This document shows, one piece after another, positions 1 to 7,682 of a DNA stretch of 64,000 nucleotides; within the stretch, counting starts at the first letter, position 1; each line of letters begins with the position of its first letter. The notes beneath the pieces are model-generated. The model searched no databases, had not been told where the DNA came from, and saw only the letters and a list, made by a program, of their open reading frames with translations. A program made the position numbers and the translations under genes. The stretch spans positions 62,001-126,000 of the forward strand of contig NZ_KE384211.1 of the NCBI RefSeq assembly GCF_000424585.1, read 5' to 3'. The stretch comes from Butyrivibrio sp. MC2013. GTDB taxonomy: Bacteria > Bacillota > Clostridia > Lachnospirales > Lachnospiraceae.

Positions 1-857
1 GCAAGACCCTGCTCATAGTCTGCGAAGAAGGCGAGAACGGATATGAGGCCAAGCTCCTTAAGTCTACCAATACTATCCTTGAGACTATTGAGGACGAGGA
101 AGACTTTACACTGGAGAAGCTACAGGAGTTGGATAAAAAGCATGATCCCGAAAGAATCCTCATAGAGTTCAATGGTATGTGGGATTTCAGAAAGATAGAG
201 CTTCCCTCAACCTGGAACAAGGAGCAGCAGATCACTATGATCAACTGCAAGACCTTTGAGATGTATTACACTAACATGAAGTCCCTCCTTGTAGAGCATA
301 TCAGAAACTCAGATATGATCCTCTTTAACAGATGCGACGGCATGAATGAGAAGCTTCCCACCTATAAGCGCAATGTGAAGGCTGTAAACAGGCAGTGCGA
401 TATCATCTTCGAGAATATGAACGGAGAAGTAGATGTTACTCTGGATGAGGACCTTCCTTTTGATCTTAAGGCAGATCCCATAGATCTGAATAATTATGGC
501 TATGGAATGTTCTATCTGGATGCTCTTGAGCATGTAGACCGCTATGAGGGCAAGAATGTAAGGTTCAAGGCTCTTGTTGCCAAGCCCCCGGAATTTAAGG
601 GCAAGAGATTCGTACCGGGGCGCCTTTCAATGAACTGCTGTGCTCAGGATATGCAGTTTCTGGGCTTTGCCTGCGACTGTGATGAGATAGACAACTACGA
701 GGAAAAGAGCTGGGTAGAGCTTACAGCCAGAGTTGAAAAGGAATATGTAGAGGAATATCAGGGAGAAGGCCCTGTGCTCAAGGCTCTCCACATTAAGCCC
801 TGCAAGGAACCTGCTCATCCTATTGTGGACTTTACAATGCCCATTATGGAAGATTGA
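1..857 (+). CDS. CobW-like (G3E) GTPase fused to a DUF1980/YcgQ-like domain, 5' truncated
   Basis: The frame is open from base 3, so the gene starts left of the window; 284 residues are visible. The visible first part has CobW/G3E features: a KTLLIVCEEGE strand, an ILIEFNGMWD strand where CobW proteins carry their metal/effector loop, and MILFNRCD where the NKxD guanine-specificity motif lies. The P-loop would be upstream. The last ~120 residues (YEGKNVRFKALVAKPPEF, then FVPGRLSMNCC) resemble the C-terminal domain of YcgQ/TIGR03943 (DUF1980), which in many genomes sits beside a CobW protein in zinc-responsive loci. I infer a GTP-dependent metal-handling protein; the metal is not known from the sequence. 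No full-length check is possible. Confidence 0.6.
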   Translation, partial: KTLLIVCEEGENGYEAKLLKSTNTILETIEDEEDFTLEKLQELDKKHDPERILIEFNGMWDFRKIELPSTWNKEQQITMINCKTFEMYYTNMKSLLVEHIRNSDMILFNRCDGMNEKLPTYKRNVKAVNRQCDIIFENMNGEVDVTLDEDLPFDLKADPIDLNNYGYGMFYLDALEHVDRYEGKNVRFKALVAKPPEFKGKRFVPGRLSMNCCAQDMQFLGFACDCDEIDNYEEKSWVELTARVEKEYVEEYQGEGPVLKALHIKPCKEPAHPIVDFTMPIMED

Positions 858-1016
858 TCATAGGTAAGAAATATTTAGTAACATAACATGCGCTCTTTAT
901 TATGAAAACGCTGGAATACTGATAAAACCTGTGATATATTGTATGTAGTAATCAATACTACATGTAAGGGTTTTGAAAACAGAGTACTGTTTGTTTTTGT
1001 AATAAGGGGGTAGCAC

Positions 1017-1274
1017 ATGACATCAAAAGATCTTAAGAAGTTTTTTAAGGAGCATCTGGTTCCGAAGAAGCTTTATAAGGTGGGCGGAGAGAAGAATAAT
1101 CGTATTTGCCTTGAGAAATGCGGTGAATACTGGGAGGTCTTCTTCAGAGATCACAAGAAGAAGCTGGGCCTTATACGTTATAAGGACGAGAAGTCAGCCT
1201 GCGAAGGGATGATGAATGAGATCCGCAAACTTATGGAGAGTATCTACGGGATCACCTGGGCTGGAAATAACTAA
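1017..1274 (+). CDS. Small hypothetical protein, 85 aa, lysine-rich
   Basis: An ATG at 1017 follows AGGGGG with six bases between, so the start is well supported. The product is basic and soluble, with a probable helical start (KDLKKFFKEHL), a central stretch of alternating strands (RICLEKCGEYWEVFFRDHKK) and a helical end. No signal peptide, membrane segment or known motif is visible and I do not recognise the family. The gap before it (858-1016) holds a perfect 8-bp hairpin at 943-963 without a T tract. The next gene starts 16 bases after the stop, so the two are probably cotranscribed. Confidence 0.6.
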   Translation: MTSKDLKKFFKEHLVPKKLYKVGGEKNNRICLEKCGEYWEVFFRDHKKKLGLIRYKDEKSACEGMMNEIRKLMESIYGITWAGNN

Positions 1275-1290
1275 TGCATATAGGAGTATT

Positions 1291-1863
1291 ATGAAGAAGC
1301 TGGCAGTGTTTTTTCCCGGCATCGGTTACACCAAAGACAAGCCGCTATTATATTACAGCAGAAAGCTGGCTATGGCACATGGATTTGATATTATCCAGGT
1401 GGACTATGGAAATCTTAGCTTTGAGTCAAAGGGCAATAGAAAAAACGTAGAAGCCTGTATGGATGATGCCTGGAATGCTACAGTAAACTGTCTGGATTCT
1501 GTGGATCTAACAGCTTATCAGGGAGATGAGGATATTATCATATTCTTTTCCAAGAGCATAGGCACTGTCCTTGCCGCCAGATATGCCAAAGAAAAGGGGC
1601 TTCTGACAGGTAATGTCTACTATACACCTTTGGAAGATACCTTTAGCTATGTTAATGATGGCTACGGAATTGCTTTTAGCGGCGATGCAGATCAGTATAC
1701 TGACGGCGAAAAGCTCATGGAGCTTGCTACATTAAACCATATAGAGATGTATATGCTTCCGGATGCTGATCATTCTCTTGAAACAGGGGATGTCCTTAAC
1801 GATATGGATTATCTTACTGATATCATGGAGATGACAGAAGAGTATATCAGGGATTGCGAATGA
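1291..1863 (+). CDS. Small alpha/beta-hydrolase-like protein, 190 aa
   Basis: The ATG at 1291 with TAGGAG eight bases upstream is the likely start; the open frame reaches back to 1216 but that part overlaps the previous gene. The protein begins with MKKLAVFFPGIGY, a typical first strand with an oxyanion-type loop of short alpha/beta hydrolases. FFSKSIGT at about residues 87-94 fits the nucleophile elbow G/S-x-S-x-G (Ser centre). An acidic residue near DGEKLMEL and the histidine in DADHSLETGD near residue 162 could complete a triad. There is no signal peptide, so it is cytoplasmic. The substrate cannot be told from the sequence. Confidence 0.6.
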   Translation: MKKLAVFFPGIGYTKDKPLLYYSRKLAMAHGFDIIQVDYGNLSFESKGNRKNVEACMDDAWNATVNCLDSVDLTAYQGDEDIIIFFSKSIGTVLAARYAKEKGLLTGNVYYTPLEDTFSYVNDGYGIAFSGDADQYTDGEKLMELATLNHIEMYMLPDADHSLETGDVLNDMDYLTDIMEMTEEYIRDCE

Positions 1864-1944
1864 TATTTGATGCAGAGCTTTCTCAAAATACCTAATGATC
1901 ATATTTCATTAATTATTTTTCAAAGCCTGCATTTACTTTGGCTC

Positions 1945-1973
1945 TTGACATTATGGCGATTTTATCATAAACT
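1945..1973 (+). promoter_or_regulatory. Candidate sigma-A promoter for rpsT
   Basis: TTGACA at 1945-1950 and TAAACT at 1968-1973 are 17 bases apart, about 90 bases before the rpsT start. The -35 box is perfect and the -10 box matches 4 of 6 positions. Confidence 0.55.
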
Positions 1974-2060
1974 GTTTGACGTATGTGAGCATTTGCTGTC
2001 CGTGTCCGGCCAAAATGCCCACCCTGATAATTAAAATTAAATTATTTTTCGGAGGTAATT

Positions 2061-2321
2061 ATGGCTAATATCAAATCTGCCAAGAAGAGGATCCTGACAA
2101 GTGCAAAGCGCGCAGAGCGTAACACAGCTATCAAGTCTGCTGTAAAGACTGAGATCAAGAAGGTTAGAGCTGCTATCGAGTCCGGCAACAAGGACGAGGC
2201 TGCTAAGGCTCTTATCAATGCTACATCAGCTATCGACAAGGCTGAGAGCAAGGGCATCTTCAAGAAGAACACAGCTTCTCGTAAGGTTTCCCGTCTGGCT
2301 CAGGCTGTAGCTAAGATGTAA
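2061..2321 (+). CDS. rpsT: 30S ribosomal protein S20
   Basis: S20 binds 16S rRNA early in 30S assembly. The 86-residue product is lysine/alanine-rich and nearly all helical, beginning MANIKSAKKRI and ending KVSRLAQAVAKM, which is the standard S20 form and length. The start is preceded by CGGAGG with seven bases of spacing. It is monocistronic here, with a good promoter about 90 bases upstream and a terminator about 70 bases downstream. The conserved TASRKVSRL segment near the C-terminus is intact. It stands immediately before the large structured intergenic region. Confidence 0.97.
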   Translation: MANIKSAKKRILTSAKRAERNTAIKSAVKTEIKKVRAAIESGNKDEAAKALINATSAIDKAESKGIFKKNTASRKVSRLAQAVAKM

Positions 2322-2391
2322 TCAGATTTTTGATTTATATTGCTGTATACTTCTGTTCCCTCTGACAGGGGCATATAGATGAGATTATAAT

Positions 2392-2420
2392 CGTCGGATC
2401 CATATCCGGCGATTTTTCTT
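2392..2420 (+). terminator. Rho-independent terminator of rpsT
   Basis: CGTCGGAT pairs with ATCCGGCG (8 bp, one G-U) around a four-base loop and is followed by ATTTTTCTT. It ends two bases before the 145-bp repeat, so what lies beyond is probably transcribed separately, if at all. Confidence 0.8.
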
Positions 2421-2421
2421 A

Positions 2422-2566
2422 TATATAAAATAATCAAGATAACCCACCACCTTTAGGTGGTGGGAATATCTTGATTACGGGTGCGGGGTTATAAGCCCCG
2501 TACCCGTAGAACTGCGTCAGCAGTGATTTTATATCGAGCAAAAAGCGAAGCGTTTGCGAGTTTAAC
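2422..2566 (+). repeat. 145-bp structured repeat, copy A
   Basis: This stretch is identical at 144 of 145 positions to the reverse complement of 7538-7682. The single mismatch is T here (TTATATCGAG) against A (TTATAACGAG) in the other copy, at about 2533. It carries three stem-loops in series. The first, 2431-2477, pairs TAATCAAGATA with TATCTTGATTA and, inside it, CCCACCACC with GGTGGTGGG around TTTA. The second, 2478-2506, pairs CGGGTGCGGGG with CCCCGTACCCG. The third, 2511-2524, pairs ACTGC with GCAGT. A GCAAA/TTTGC pairing follows at 2538-2557. No open reading frame is present. It could be a palindromic mobile element lacking its own transposase, or a structured RNA. Confidence 0.9.
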
Positions 2567-2596
2567 GGCTATACACACGACATAGAAATGATTCCT

Positions 2597-2849
2597 CGCT
2601 GCTGCAGAAGTTTTTTCTTTGTTCGCGGCACTCCAAATGGTGTTTTACTATATTCTTCCACAGCCTTCTATTTATACGCCACACTCGAAAGAAACTCGCA
2701 TGGCTTCGCCTGCTCAAACATCTTTCTCGTGGGCGTTTAGAAGGCTGCGTATGAAGAATAAGTAAAACAGCTATTCTTGGATAAAGACTCCAAGAATAGA
2801 TACCATTTGAAGTGAATGCTCACTACAGAAAAAAACTTCTGCAGCAGCG
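2597..2849 (+). repeat. 253-nt imperfect long palindrome with a side hairpin
   Basis: The ends CGCTGCTGCAGAAG and CTTCTGCAGCAGCG are perfect inverted repeats extended by T6/A7 runs (2597-2618 with 2827-2849). Further in, CAAATGGT, GTTTTACT, ATTCTTC and GCCTTCT of the left arm (2633-2669) all recur as reverse complements in the right arm (2738-2810). The right arm also holds an extra perfect 11-bp hairpin (2771-2799, CTATTCTTGGA with TCCAAGAATAG). The terminal loop (about 2680-2732) again contains GAAAGA/TCTTTC and a GGC-TTC-GCC hairpin. No open frame of note crosses it. A MITE-like element or a long structured RNA are the two readings. Confidence 0.8.
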
Positions 2850-2904
2850 CTGATATTATTCTATATCGAGTGTATATATGTATATGTTATTAGACGTACC
2901 TTCA

Positions 2905-3026
2905 GAAACACGCATTTACTGCGTGTTTCGTGAGAACATGAATCTGGCAAATAGGCCCAGCGGCCCTAGCCGCTCTCAAATGGCCTATTTGCATACATTC
3001 TTGGATTATTTATCCAAGAATGTATG
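2905..3026 (+). repeat. Three consecutive strong hairpins before lepA
   Basis: Hairpin one, 2905-2929, pairs GAAACACGCA with TGCGTGTTTC. Hairpin two, 2947-2992, pairs GCAAATAGGCC with GGCCTATTTGC and nests AGCGGC/GCCGCT inside. Hairpin three, 2992-3026, pairs CATACATTCTTGGAT with ATCCAAGAATGTATG. All outer stems are perfect. None is followed by a T tract, so they are not ordinary terminators. Hairpin three shares the core ATTCTTGGA/TCCAAGAAT with the side hairpin inside the long palindrome. About 100 bases of AT-rich sequence then lead to the lepA ribosome binding site. Confidence 0.8.
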
Positions 3027-3126
3027 TTGTTATACATACATGTATTCGTGGAAATAAGGTTATGTTCATGTTATTATATGACATAAAGGTCAAAATTCAT
3101 TAATAATAATTTACAGGTAGGTAATA

Positions 3127-4944
3127 ATGTCTTTTACAGATCAGAGCAAAATCAGAAATTTTTGTATTGTAGCCCATATAGACCATGGTAAGTCTACTCT
3201 GGCAGACAGGCTTATAGAGAAGACCGGTGTCTTGACCAGCAGGGAGATGAGTGCTCAGGTGCTCGATAATATGGATATCGAGCGTGAGAGGGGCATCACC
3301 ATCAAGAGCCAGGCTGTACGTATGGTTTATAAGGCCCAAGACGGAGAAGAATATATCCTTAATATGATAGATACGCCCGGCCACGTTGACTTTGGATATG
3401 AAGTCTCAAGGAGCCTGGCAGCCTGCGACGGAGCAGTGCTTGTAGTAGATGCCACACAGGGAGTAGAGGCCCAGACACTGGCCAATGTATATATGGCTTT
3501 GGATCATGATCTTGACGTTTTCCCGGTTATCAATAAGATCGATCTTCCCAGTGCCCAGCCTCAGGAAGTCAAGGATGAGATAGAGGATATCATAGGTATC
3601 GAAGCTCAGGATGCACCTCTTATATCTGCCAAGAGCGGCATAGGTATTGAGGAAGTCTTGGAGAATGTTGTCCGCAGGATTCCCGCACCTGACGGAGATG
3701 CAAATGCTCCTCTTAAATCCCTTATATTTGATTCTATATATGATCCTTACAGAGGCGTAATAGTATTTGTCAGAATCAGGGACGGCGTACTCAAAAAGGG
3801 CATGAAGGTACGCTTTATGCAGACCGGAGCAGAAGAGGAAGTTGTAGAAGTTGGCTATTTTGGCCCCGGACAGTTTATTCCCTGTGATGAGCTTTCTGCC
3901 GGAATGGTAGGCTATTTTACCGCTTCTATCAAGAATATCCAGGACAGCCGTGTGGGTGATACCGTAACAGCTGTTGAGAATCCTTGCGAGGAAGCACTTC
4001 CCGGATATAAGAAGGTCATGCCCATGGTATATTGCGGCATATACCCTGCTGATTCAGCCAGATATCCCGATCTTCGTGATGCGCTGGAAAAACTCCAGCT
4101 CAATGATGCATCGCTTTTCTATGAGCCGGAGACCTCTCAGGCTCTTGGCTTTGGCTTTAGATGCGGATTCCTGGGACTCCTTCATCTGGAAGTAGTACAG
4201 GAGAGACTAGAGAGAGAATACGATCTGGACCTGGTAACCACAGCCCCCAGCGTTGTATACAAGGTCTACAAGACAGACGGCAGTGTGATAGAATTGACCA
4301 ATCCCTCTAATCTGCCGGATCCTTCCGAGATTGAATATATGGAAGAACCCATAGTCAGCGGCGAGATCATGGTGACTACGGATTATATTGGTTCTATTAT
4401 GCAGCTATGTCAGGAGAGAAGGGGCAAATATCTGTCTACTGACTATGTGGAGCAGACCAGGGCTATACTCAAATACGATCTGCCCCTTAATGAGATCATA
4501 TATGATTTCTTTGATGCACTTAAATCCAGATCCAGAGGCTATGCTTCCTTTGATTATGAGATCAAGGGCTATGAGAGATCAGATCTGGTTAAGCTGGACA
4601 TCCTGATCAACAGGGAGAACGTAGATGCTCTTAGCTTTATAGTGCATAAGGATGGCGCTTATGAAAGAGGTCGTAAGATGTGTGAGAAGCTCAAGGATGA
4701 GATCCCGAGGCATCTTTTTGAGATCCCTATCCAGGCGGCAGTGGGCGGCAAGGTAATAGCCAGAGAAACAGTCAAGGCTATGCGCAAAGACGTGCTTGCC
4801 AAGTGCTATGGCGGTGATATCAGCCGTAAGAGAAAGCTCCTTGAGAAACAGAAGGAAGGTAAGAAGAAGATGAGGCAGATCGGAAGTGTTGAGATACCTC
4901 AGAAGGCCTTCCTTAGCGTACTGAAGTTGGATGAAGGCAAATAA
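3127..4944 (+). CDS. lepA: Elongation factor 4 (back-translocase LepA)
   Basis: LepA is a ribosome-bound translational GTPase involved in ribosome function and 30S biogenesis. The 605 residues match the usual length. G1 is AHIDHGKST at residues 16-24, G3 is DTPGH at 82-86 and G4 is NKID at 136-139. The EF-G-like domains and the LepA-specific C-terminus ([20 protein letters not shown]) follow. The start has only a moderate AGGTAGG upstream. It is the first gene after the structured interval and is followed by hemW 14 bases downstream, a common Firmicutes pair. Nothing in the protein looks altered. Confidence 0.97.
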   Translation: MSFTDQSKIRNFCIVAHIDHGKSTLADRLIEKTGVLTSREMSAQVLDNMDIERERGITIKSQAVRMVYKAQDGEEYILNMIDTPGHVDFGYEVSRSLAACDGAVLVVDATQGVEAQTLANVYMALDHDLDVFPVINKIDLPSAQPQEVKDEIEDIIGIEAQDAPLISAKSGIGIEEVLENVVRRIPAPDGDANAPLKSLIFDSIYDPYRGVIVFVRIRDGVLKKGMKVRFMQTGAEEEVVEVGYFGPGQFIPCDELSAGMVGYFTASIKNIQDSRVGDTVTAVENPCEEALPGYKKVMPMVYCGIYPADSARYPDLRDALEKLQLNDASLFYEPETSQALGFGFRCGFLGLLHLEVVQERLEREYDLDLVTTAPSVVYKVYKTDGSVIELTNPSNLPDPSEIEYMEEPIVSGEIMVTTDYIGSIMQLCQERRGKYLSTDYVEQTRAILKYDLPLNEIIYDFFDALKSRSRGYASFDYEIKGYERSDLVKLDILINRENVDALSFIVHKDGAYERGRKMCEKLKDEIPRHLFEIPIQAAVGGKVIARETVKAMRKDVLAKCYGGDISRKRKLLEKQKEGKKKMRQIGSVEIPQKAFLSVLKLDEGK

Positions 4945-4958
4945 CATATGGTGACATT

Positions 4959-6296
4959 ATGACTGACGGCTTATCTCTGTACATACATATACCTTTTTGT
5001 GTTAAGAAGTGTAATTACTGTGATTTTTTGTCTTTTTGCCCTGACGAAGCTACTATGAGCAGTTATTTTACAGCTCTGATAAATGAGATATCATCTGGCA
5101 GGGGACTGGTGGAGAGCCTTAGAAGCTACAATAAATCTCCCGAAAAGGATAATAGTATTAAGAGCATTTTCATAGGAGGCGGTACGCCTTCATATGTGGA
5201 TGCTTCATATATCAGATGCATCCTTGATAAAGTCAGGGAAGTATTTGAACTTAGGAAAGATGCCGAGATCACTATTGAAGTAAATCCCGGCTCTGCAAGT
5301 CTTGCAAAATTACAGGAATATAGAAATGCCGGTGTTAACAGAATCAGTATTGGTGCTCAGTCTATGAATGACAGGGAACTGGAGGTTCTGGGCCGCGTTC
5401 ATAACAGTGCTGATTTCCATGAGACATTTAATAATGCCAGGGCTGCCGGCTTTGACAATATCAATGTGGATCTCATGAGTGCCCTTCCCGGGCAAAGCGC
5501 TGCCTCATATAATGAGGGGCTCATGAAGGTCCTCGCACTAAAACCTGAGCATATCTCGGCCTATAGCCTCATCATAGAGCCTGGTACTCCTATGTACGAG
5601 CATTATATGAAGGTTAACGATAGGGATCATGCTGATATTGAAGATGAGCTTGTAAGAGAGGGGCTGGTAGCAGGAGAGAATGCCCCTGCTGCAGAAGATA
5701 GTATTTATCCTCCTCTTCCTTCAGAAGACGAAGAGAGACAGATGTATGAGGATACACTCCTGGTATTAGAGTCTGCAGGATATCACAGATACGAGATATC
5801 CAACTACTCACGTAATGACGGTGACTATGAATGCAGACATAATAAGGTCTATTGGGAAAGAGGAGATTATCTGGCATTTGGTCTTGGCGCCAGCGGCATG
5901 TATGACAATATCCGTTGGGCTAACAGCTCTGATATAGCTGTCTATAATGCCTTTTGGGATCAGCATGAGAAGCTCTCTGCCAAGGAAGTGGCAGCCTACC
6001 TTTTTATGCGCAATCCTATTCCCACTTCCCCCTATGCAGGGATAGAGAACGTGGGCATCAAAGCCCAGATAGAAGAGACTATGTTCCTGGGACTTAGGGA
6101 AATGAAGGGTATATCAAGAGATGATTTTTATAACAGCTTTGGTAAAGAGCTGGATGCCTTCTATTGCGATATATTGCCGGAGCTTATAAGCCAGGGCTTC
6201 ATAGAGGATCTGGGACACAGTATCAGACTTACTCCTCTTGGCATTAGCCTTAGCAACAGTGTACTTGCCCGTTTTCTCCTTGAGGATTATGGCTAA
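4959..6296 (+). CDS. hemW: Radical SAM heme chaperone HemW
   Basis: HemW is a HemN-like radical SAM protein now regarded as a heme-transfer chaperone rather than a coproporphyrinogen dehydrogenase. The cluster motif CVKKCNYC gives Cys14, Cys18 and Cys21, and the following position is Phe23, where true HemN proteins carry a fourth Cys. GGGTPS (near residue 75) contributes to SAM binding. The C-terminal HemN domain ends the 445-residue protein. An inserted acidic stretch near residues 215-255 (ENAPAAEDSIYPPLPSEDEE) makes it longer than the usual 375-400. It lies 14 bases after lepA and converges on pilT with five bases between. Confidence 0.9.
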   Translation: MTDGLSLYIHIPFCVKKCNYCDFLSFCPDEATMSSYFTALINEISSGRGLVESLRSYNKSPEKDNSIKSIFIGGGTPSYVDASYIRCILDKVREVFELRKDAEITIEVNPGSASLAKLQEYRNAGVNRISIGAQSMNDRELEVLGRVHNSADFHETFNNARAAGFDNINVDLMSALPGQSAASYNEGLMKVLALKPEHISAYSLIIEPGTPMYEHYMKVNDRDHADIEDELVREGLVAGENAPAAEDSIYPPLPSEDEERQMYEDTLLVLESAGYHRYEISNYSRNDGDYECRHNKVYWERGDYLAFGLGASGMYDNIRWANSSDIAVYNAFWDQHEKLSAKEVAAYLFMRNPIPTSPYAGIENVGIKAQIEETMFLGLREMKGISRDDFYNSFGKELDAFYCDILPELISQGFIEDLGHSIRLTPLGISLSNSVLARFLLEDYG

Positions 6297-6301
6297 TAGC
6301 T

Positions 6302-7369
6302 TTATCTTGCATGGAACATCTTCATCTGCATTGTATCCTGGTCCTGCGAGAACTGGACAGCCATCTCTCTTGAGATGATACGTTTTTGATACAGCTGGAT
6401 GATAGCTTCGTCCATAGTGATCATACCCATCTTGCGGTTGGTCTGCATGACAGTAATCAGCTGATGGGTCTTGCCTTCACGGATCATATTACGCACAGCA
6501 GAGTTGCAATGCATTACTTCAAAGGCTCCCACACGGGCATTGCCATCTGCGGTAGGGATGAGCTGCTGGGAGATGACTGCTTCCAGCACGTTGGCCAGCT
6601 GTATTCTGATCTGCTGCTGCTGGTGAGGAGGGAATACGTCTATTATACGGTCTACAGTACTGGCTGCTCCTATGGTATGAAGTGTAGAGAAGACCAGGTG
6701 ACCTGTCTCTGCAGCTGTGATAGCAGTAGATATGGTCTCGAGATCACGCATCTCACCTACCAGGATAACATCAGGATCTTCACGAAGTGCAGCGCGTAGT
6801 GCTGCAGCATAAGAATCGGAATCAAGACCTATTTCACGCTGATTGACTATAGACTTATTGTGATGATACAGGTACTCAATAGGGTCTTCCAGTGTGATAA
6901 CATGAGCTTCACGCTCTTTATTGATCAGATCTATTATAGAGGCCAGTGTGGTGGACTTACCTGAACCGGTAGGTCCTGTGACCAATACCAGGCCTCTTTT
7001 TCTTGAATACAGTTCCACTACGCTTCTTGGTATTCCCAGCTTCTCATACGAAGGAATGACAGTAGAAACCACACGCATAGCAAGAGCCACAGAGCCTCTT
7101 TGCTTAAAAACATTCACACGAAAACGACCTATTTCCGGAATGGAAAAGGACATATCATGCTGGCCTGCCGCTTCAAAGAGCTTTTTTTGAGTATCGTTCA
7201 TTATGGAATCAGCTATGATAAGTGTGTCTTTGGGCAGCATCTTGCCAAAACTGTCAAGAGATACCAGTTCTCCATTTACTCGCATCTTAGGCGGAATACC
7301 TACGGTTATATGAACATCTGACGCTCCGGCTTCTTTTGCTGCATACAGGATATCTCTGATATCAGCCAT
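6302..7369 (-). CDS. pilT: PilT-family twitching/retraction ATPase
   Basis: PilT hexamers drive retraction of type IV pili from the cytoplasmic side. From the ATG at 7369 (GGAGGT five to six bases upstream) the product is 355 residues, the normal length; the open frame runs back to 7522 but that part has no family match and lies in repeat-like DNA. The N-terminal PAS-like domain contains ASDVHITVGIPP. Walker A is GPTGSGKST at 132-140, Walker B is VILVGE at 201-206 and the His box is TGHLVFSTLHT at 222-232. The C-terminal VRNMIREGKTHQL is the PilT helix needed for retraction in studied proteins. No other pilus gene is in the window. Confidence 0.93.
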   Translation of the reverse strand: MADIRDILYAAKEAGASDVHITVGIPPKMRVNGELVSLDSFGKMLPKDTLIIADSIMNDTQKKLFEAAGQHDMSFSIPEIGRFRVNVFKQRGSVALAMRVVSTVIPSYEKLGIPRSVVELYSRKRGLVLVTGPTGSGKSTTLASIIDLINKEREAHVITLEDPIEYLYHHNKSIVNQREIGLDSDSYAAALRAALREDPDVILVGEMRDLETISTAITAAETGHLVFSTLHTIGAASTVDRIIDVFPPHQQQQIRIQLANVLEAVISQQLIPTADGNARVGAFEVMHCNSAVRNMIREGKTHQLITVMQTNRKMGMITMDEAIIQLYQKRIISREMAVQFSQDQDTMQMKMFHAR

Positions 7370-7474
7370 AATGACCTCCGTACCATCTTCAAACTTATTA
7401 TCCAAATGAATTAATTTGGTGAATTCCCCGTTTAAATTCTTATCGGCTAAAATAGAAAAATTTATCAGTGTAAA

Positions 7475-7505
7475 TGGACCAGAGGGGGACGGGGTTATTG
7501 GACCA
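7475..7505. repeat. REP-like fragment with flanking TGGACCA repeats
   Basis: TGGACCA occurs at 7475-7481 and again at 7499-7505, flanking a G-rich core GAGGGGGACGGGGTTAT. GGGGACGG-type cores with short flanking repeats are seen in REP elements of RAYT/IS200-like families in Firmicutes. No transposase is near, so this would be an orphan fragment. The identification is by resemblance only. Confidence 0.3.
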
Positions 7506-7537
7506 CCCTTATCCATTATCAAATATTTAAGCTTTTA

Positions 7538-7682
7538 GTTAAACTCGCAAACGCTTCGCTTTTTGCTCGTTATAAAATCACTGCTGACGCAGTTCTACGG
7601 GTACGGGGCTTATAACCCCGCACCCGTAATCAAGATATTCCCACCACCTAAAGGTGGTGGGTTATCTTGATTATTTTATATA
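7538..7682 (-). repeat. 145-bp structured repeat, copy B (inverted relative to copy A)
   Basis: Reverse complement of copy A (2422-2566) with one mismatch. It carries the same series of stem-loops, read on the minus strand. Its right-hand end overlaps the last codons of dprA and supplies that gene's stop (TAA at 7673-7671). The two copies are about 5 kb apart and face each other, so recombination between them would invert lepA-hemW-pilT. Confidence 0.9.

Noticed and set aside
2431-2477. IS200/IS605 end hairpin implying a complete element
   Set aside because: The hairpin style fits such ends, but no tnpA or tnpB remnant is found near either copy, so only a repeat is called.
2422-3026. A short gene hidden in the rpsT-lepA interval
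   Set aside because: No frame of useful length with a ribosome site exists on either strand; the content is palindromic instead.
7370-7522. N-terminal extension of pilT by 51 codons
   Set aside because: No ribosome site at 7522, no PilT family likeness, and the stretch contains REP-like DNA; the ATG at 7369 has a strong GGAGGT and gives the normal length.
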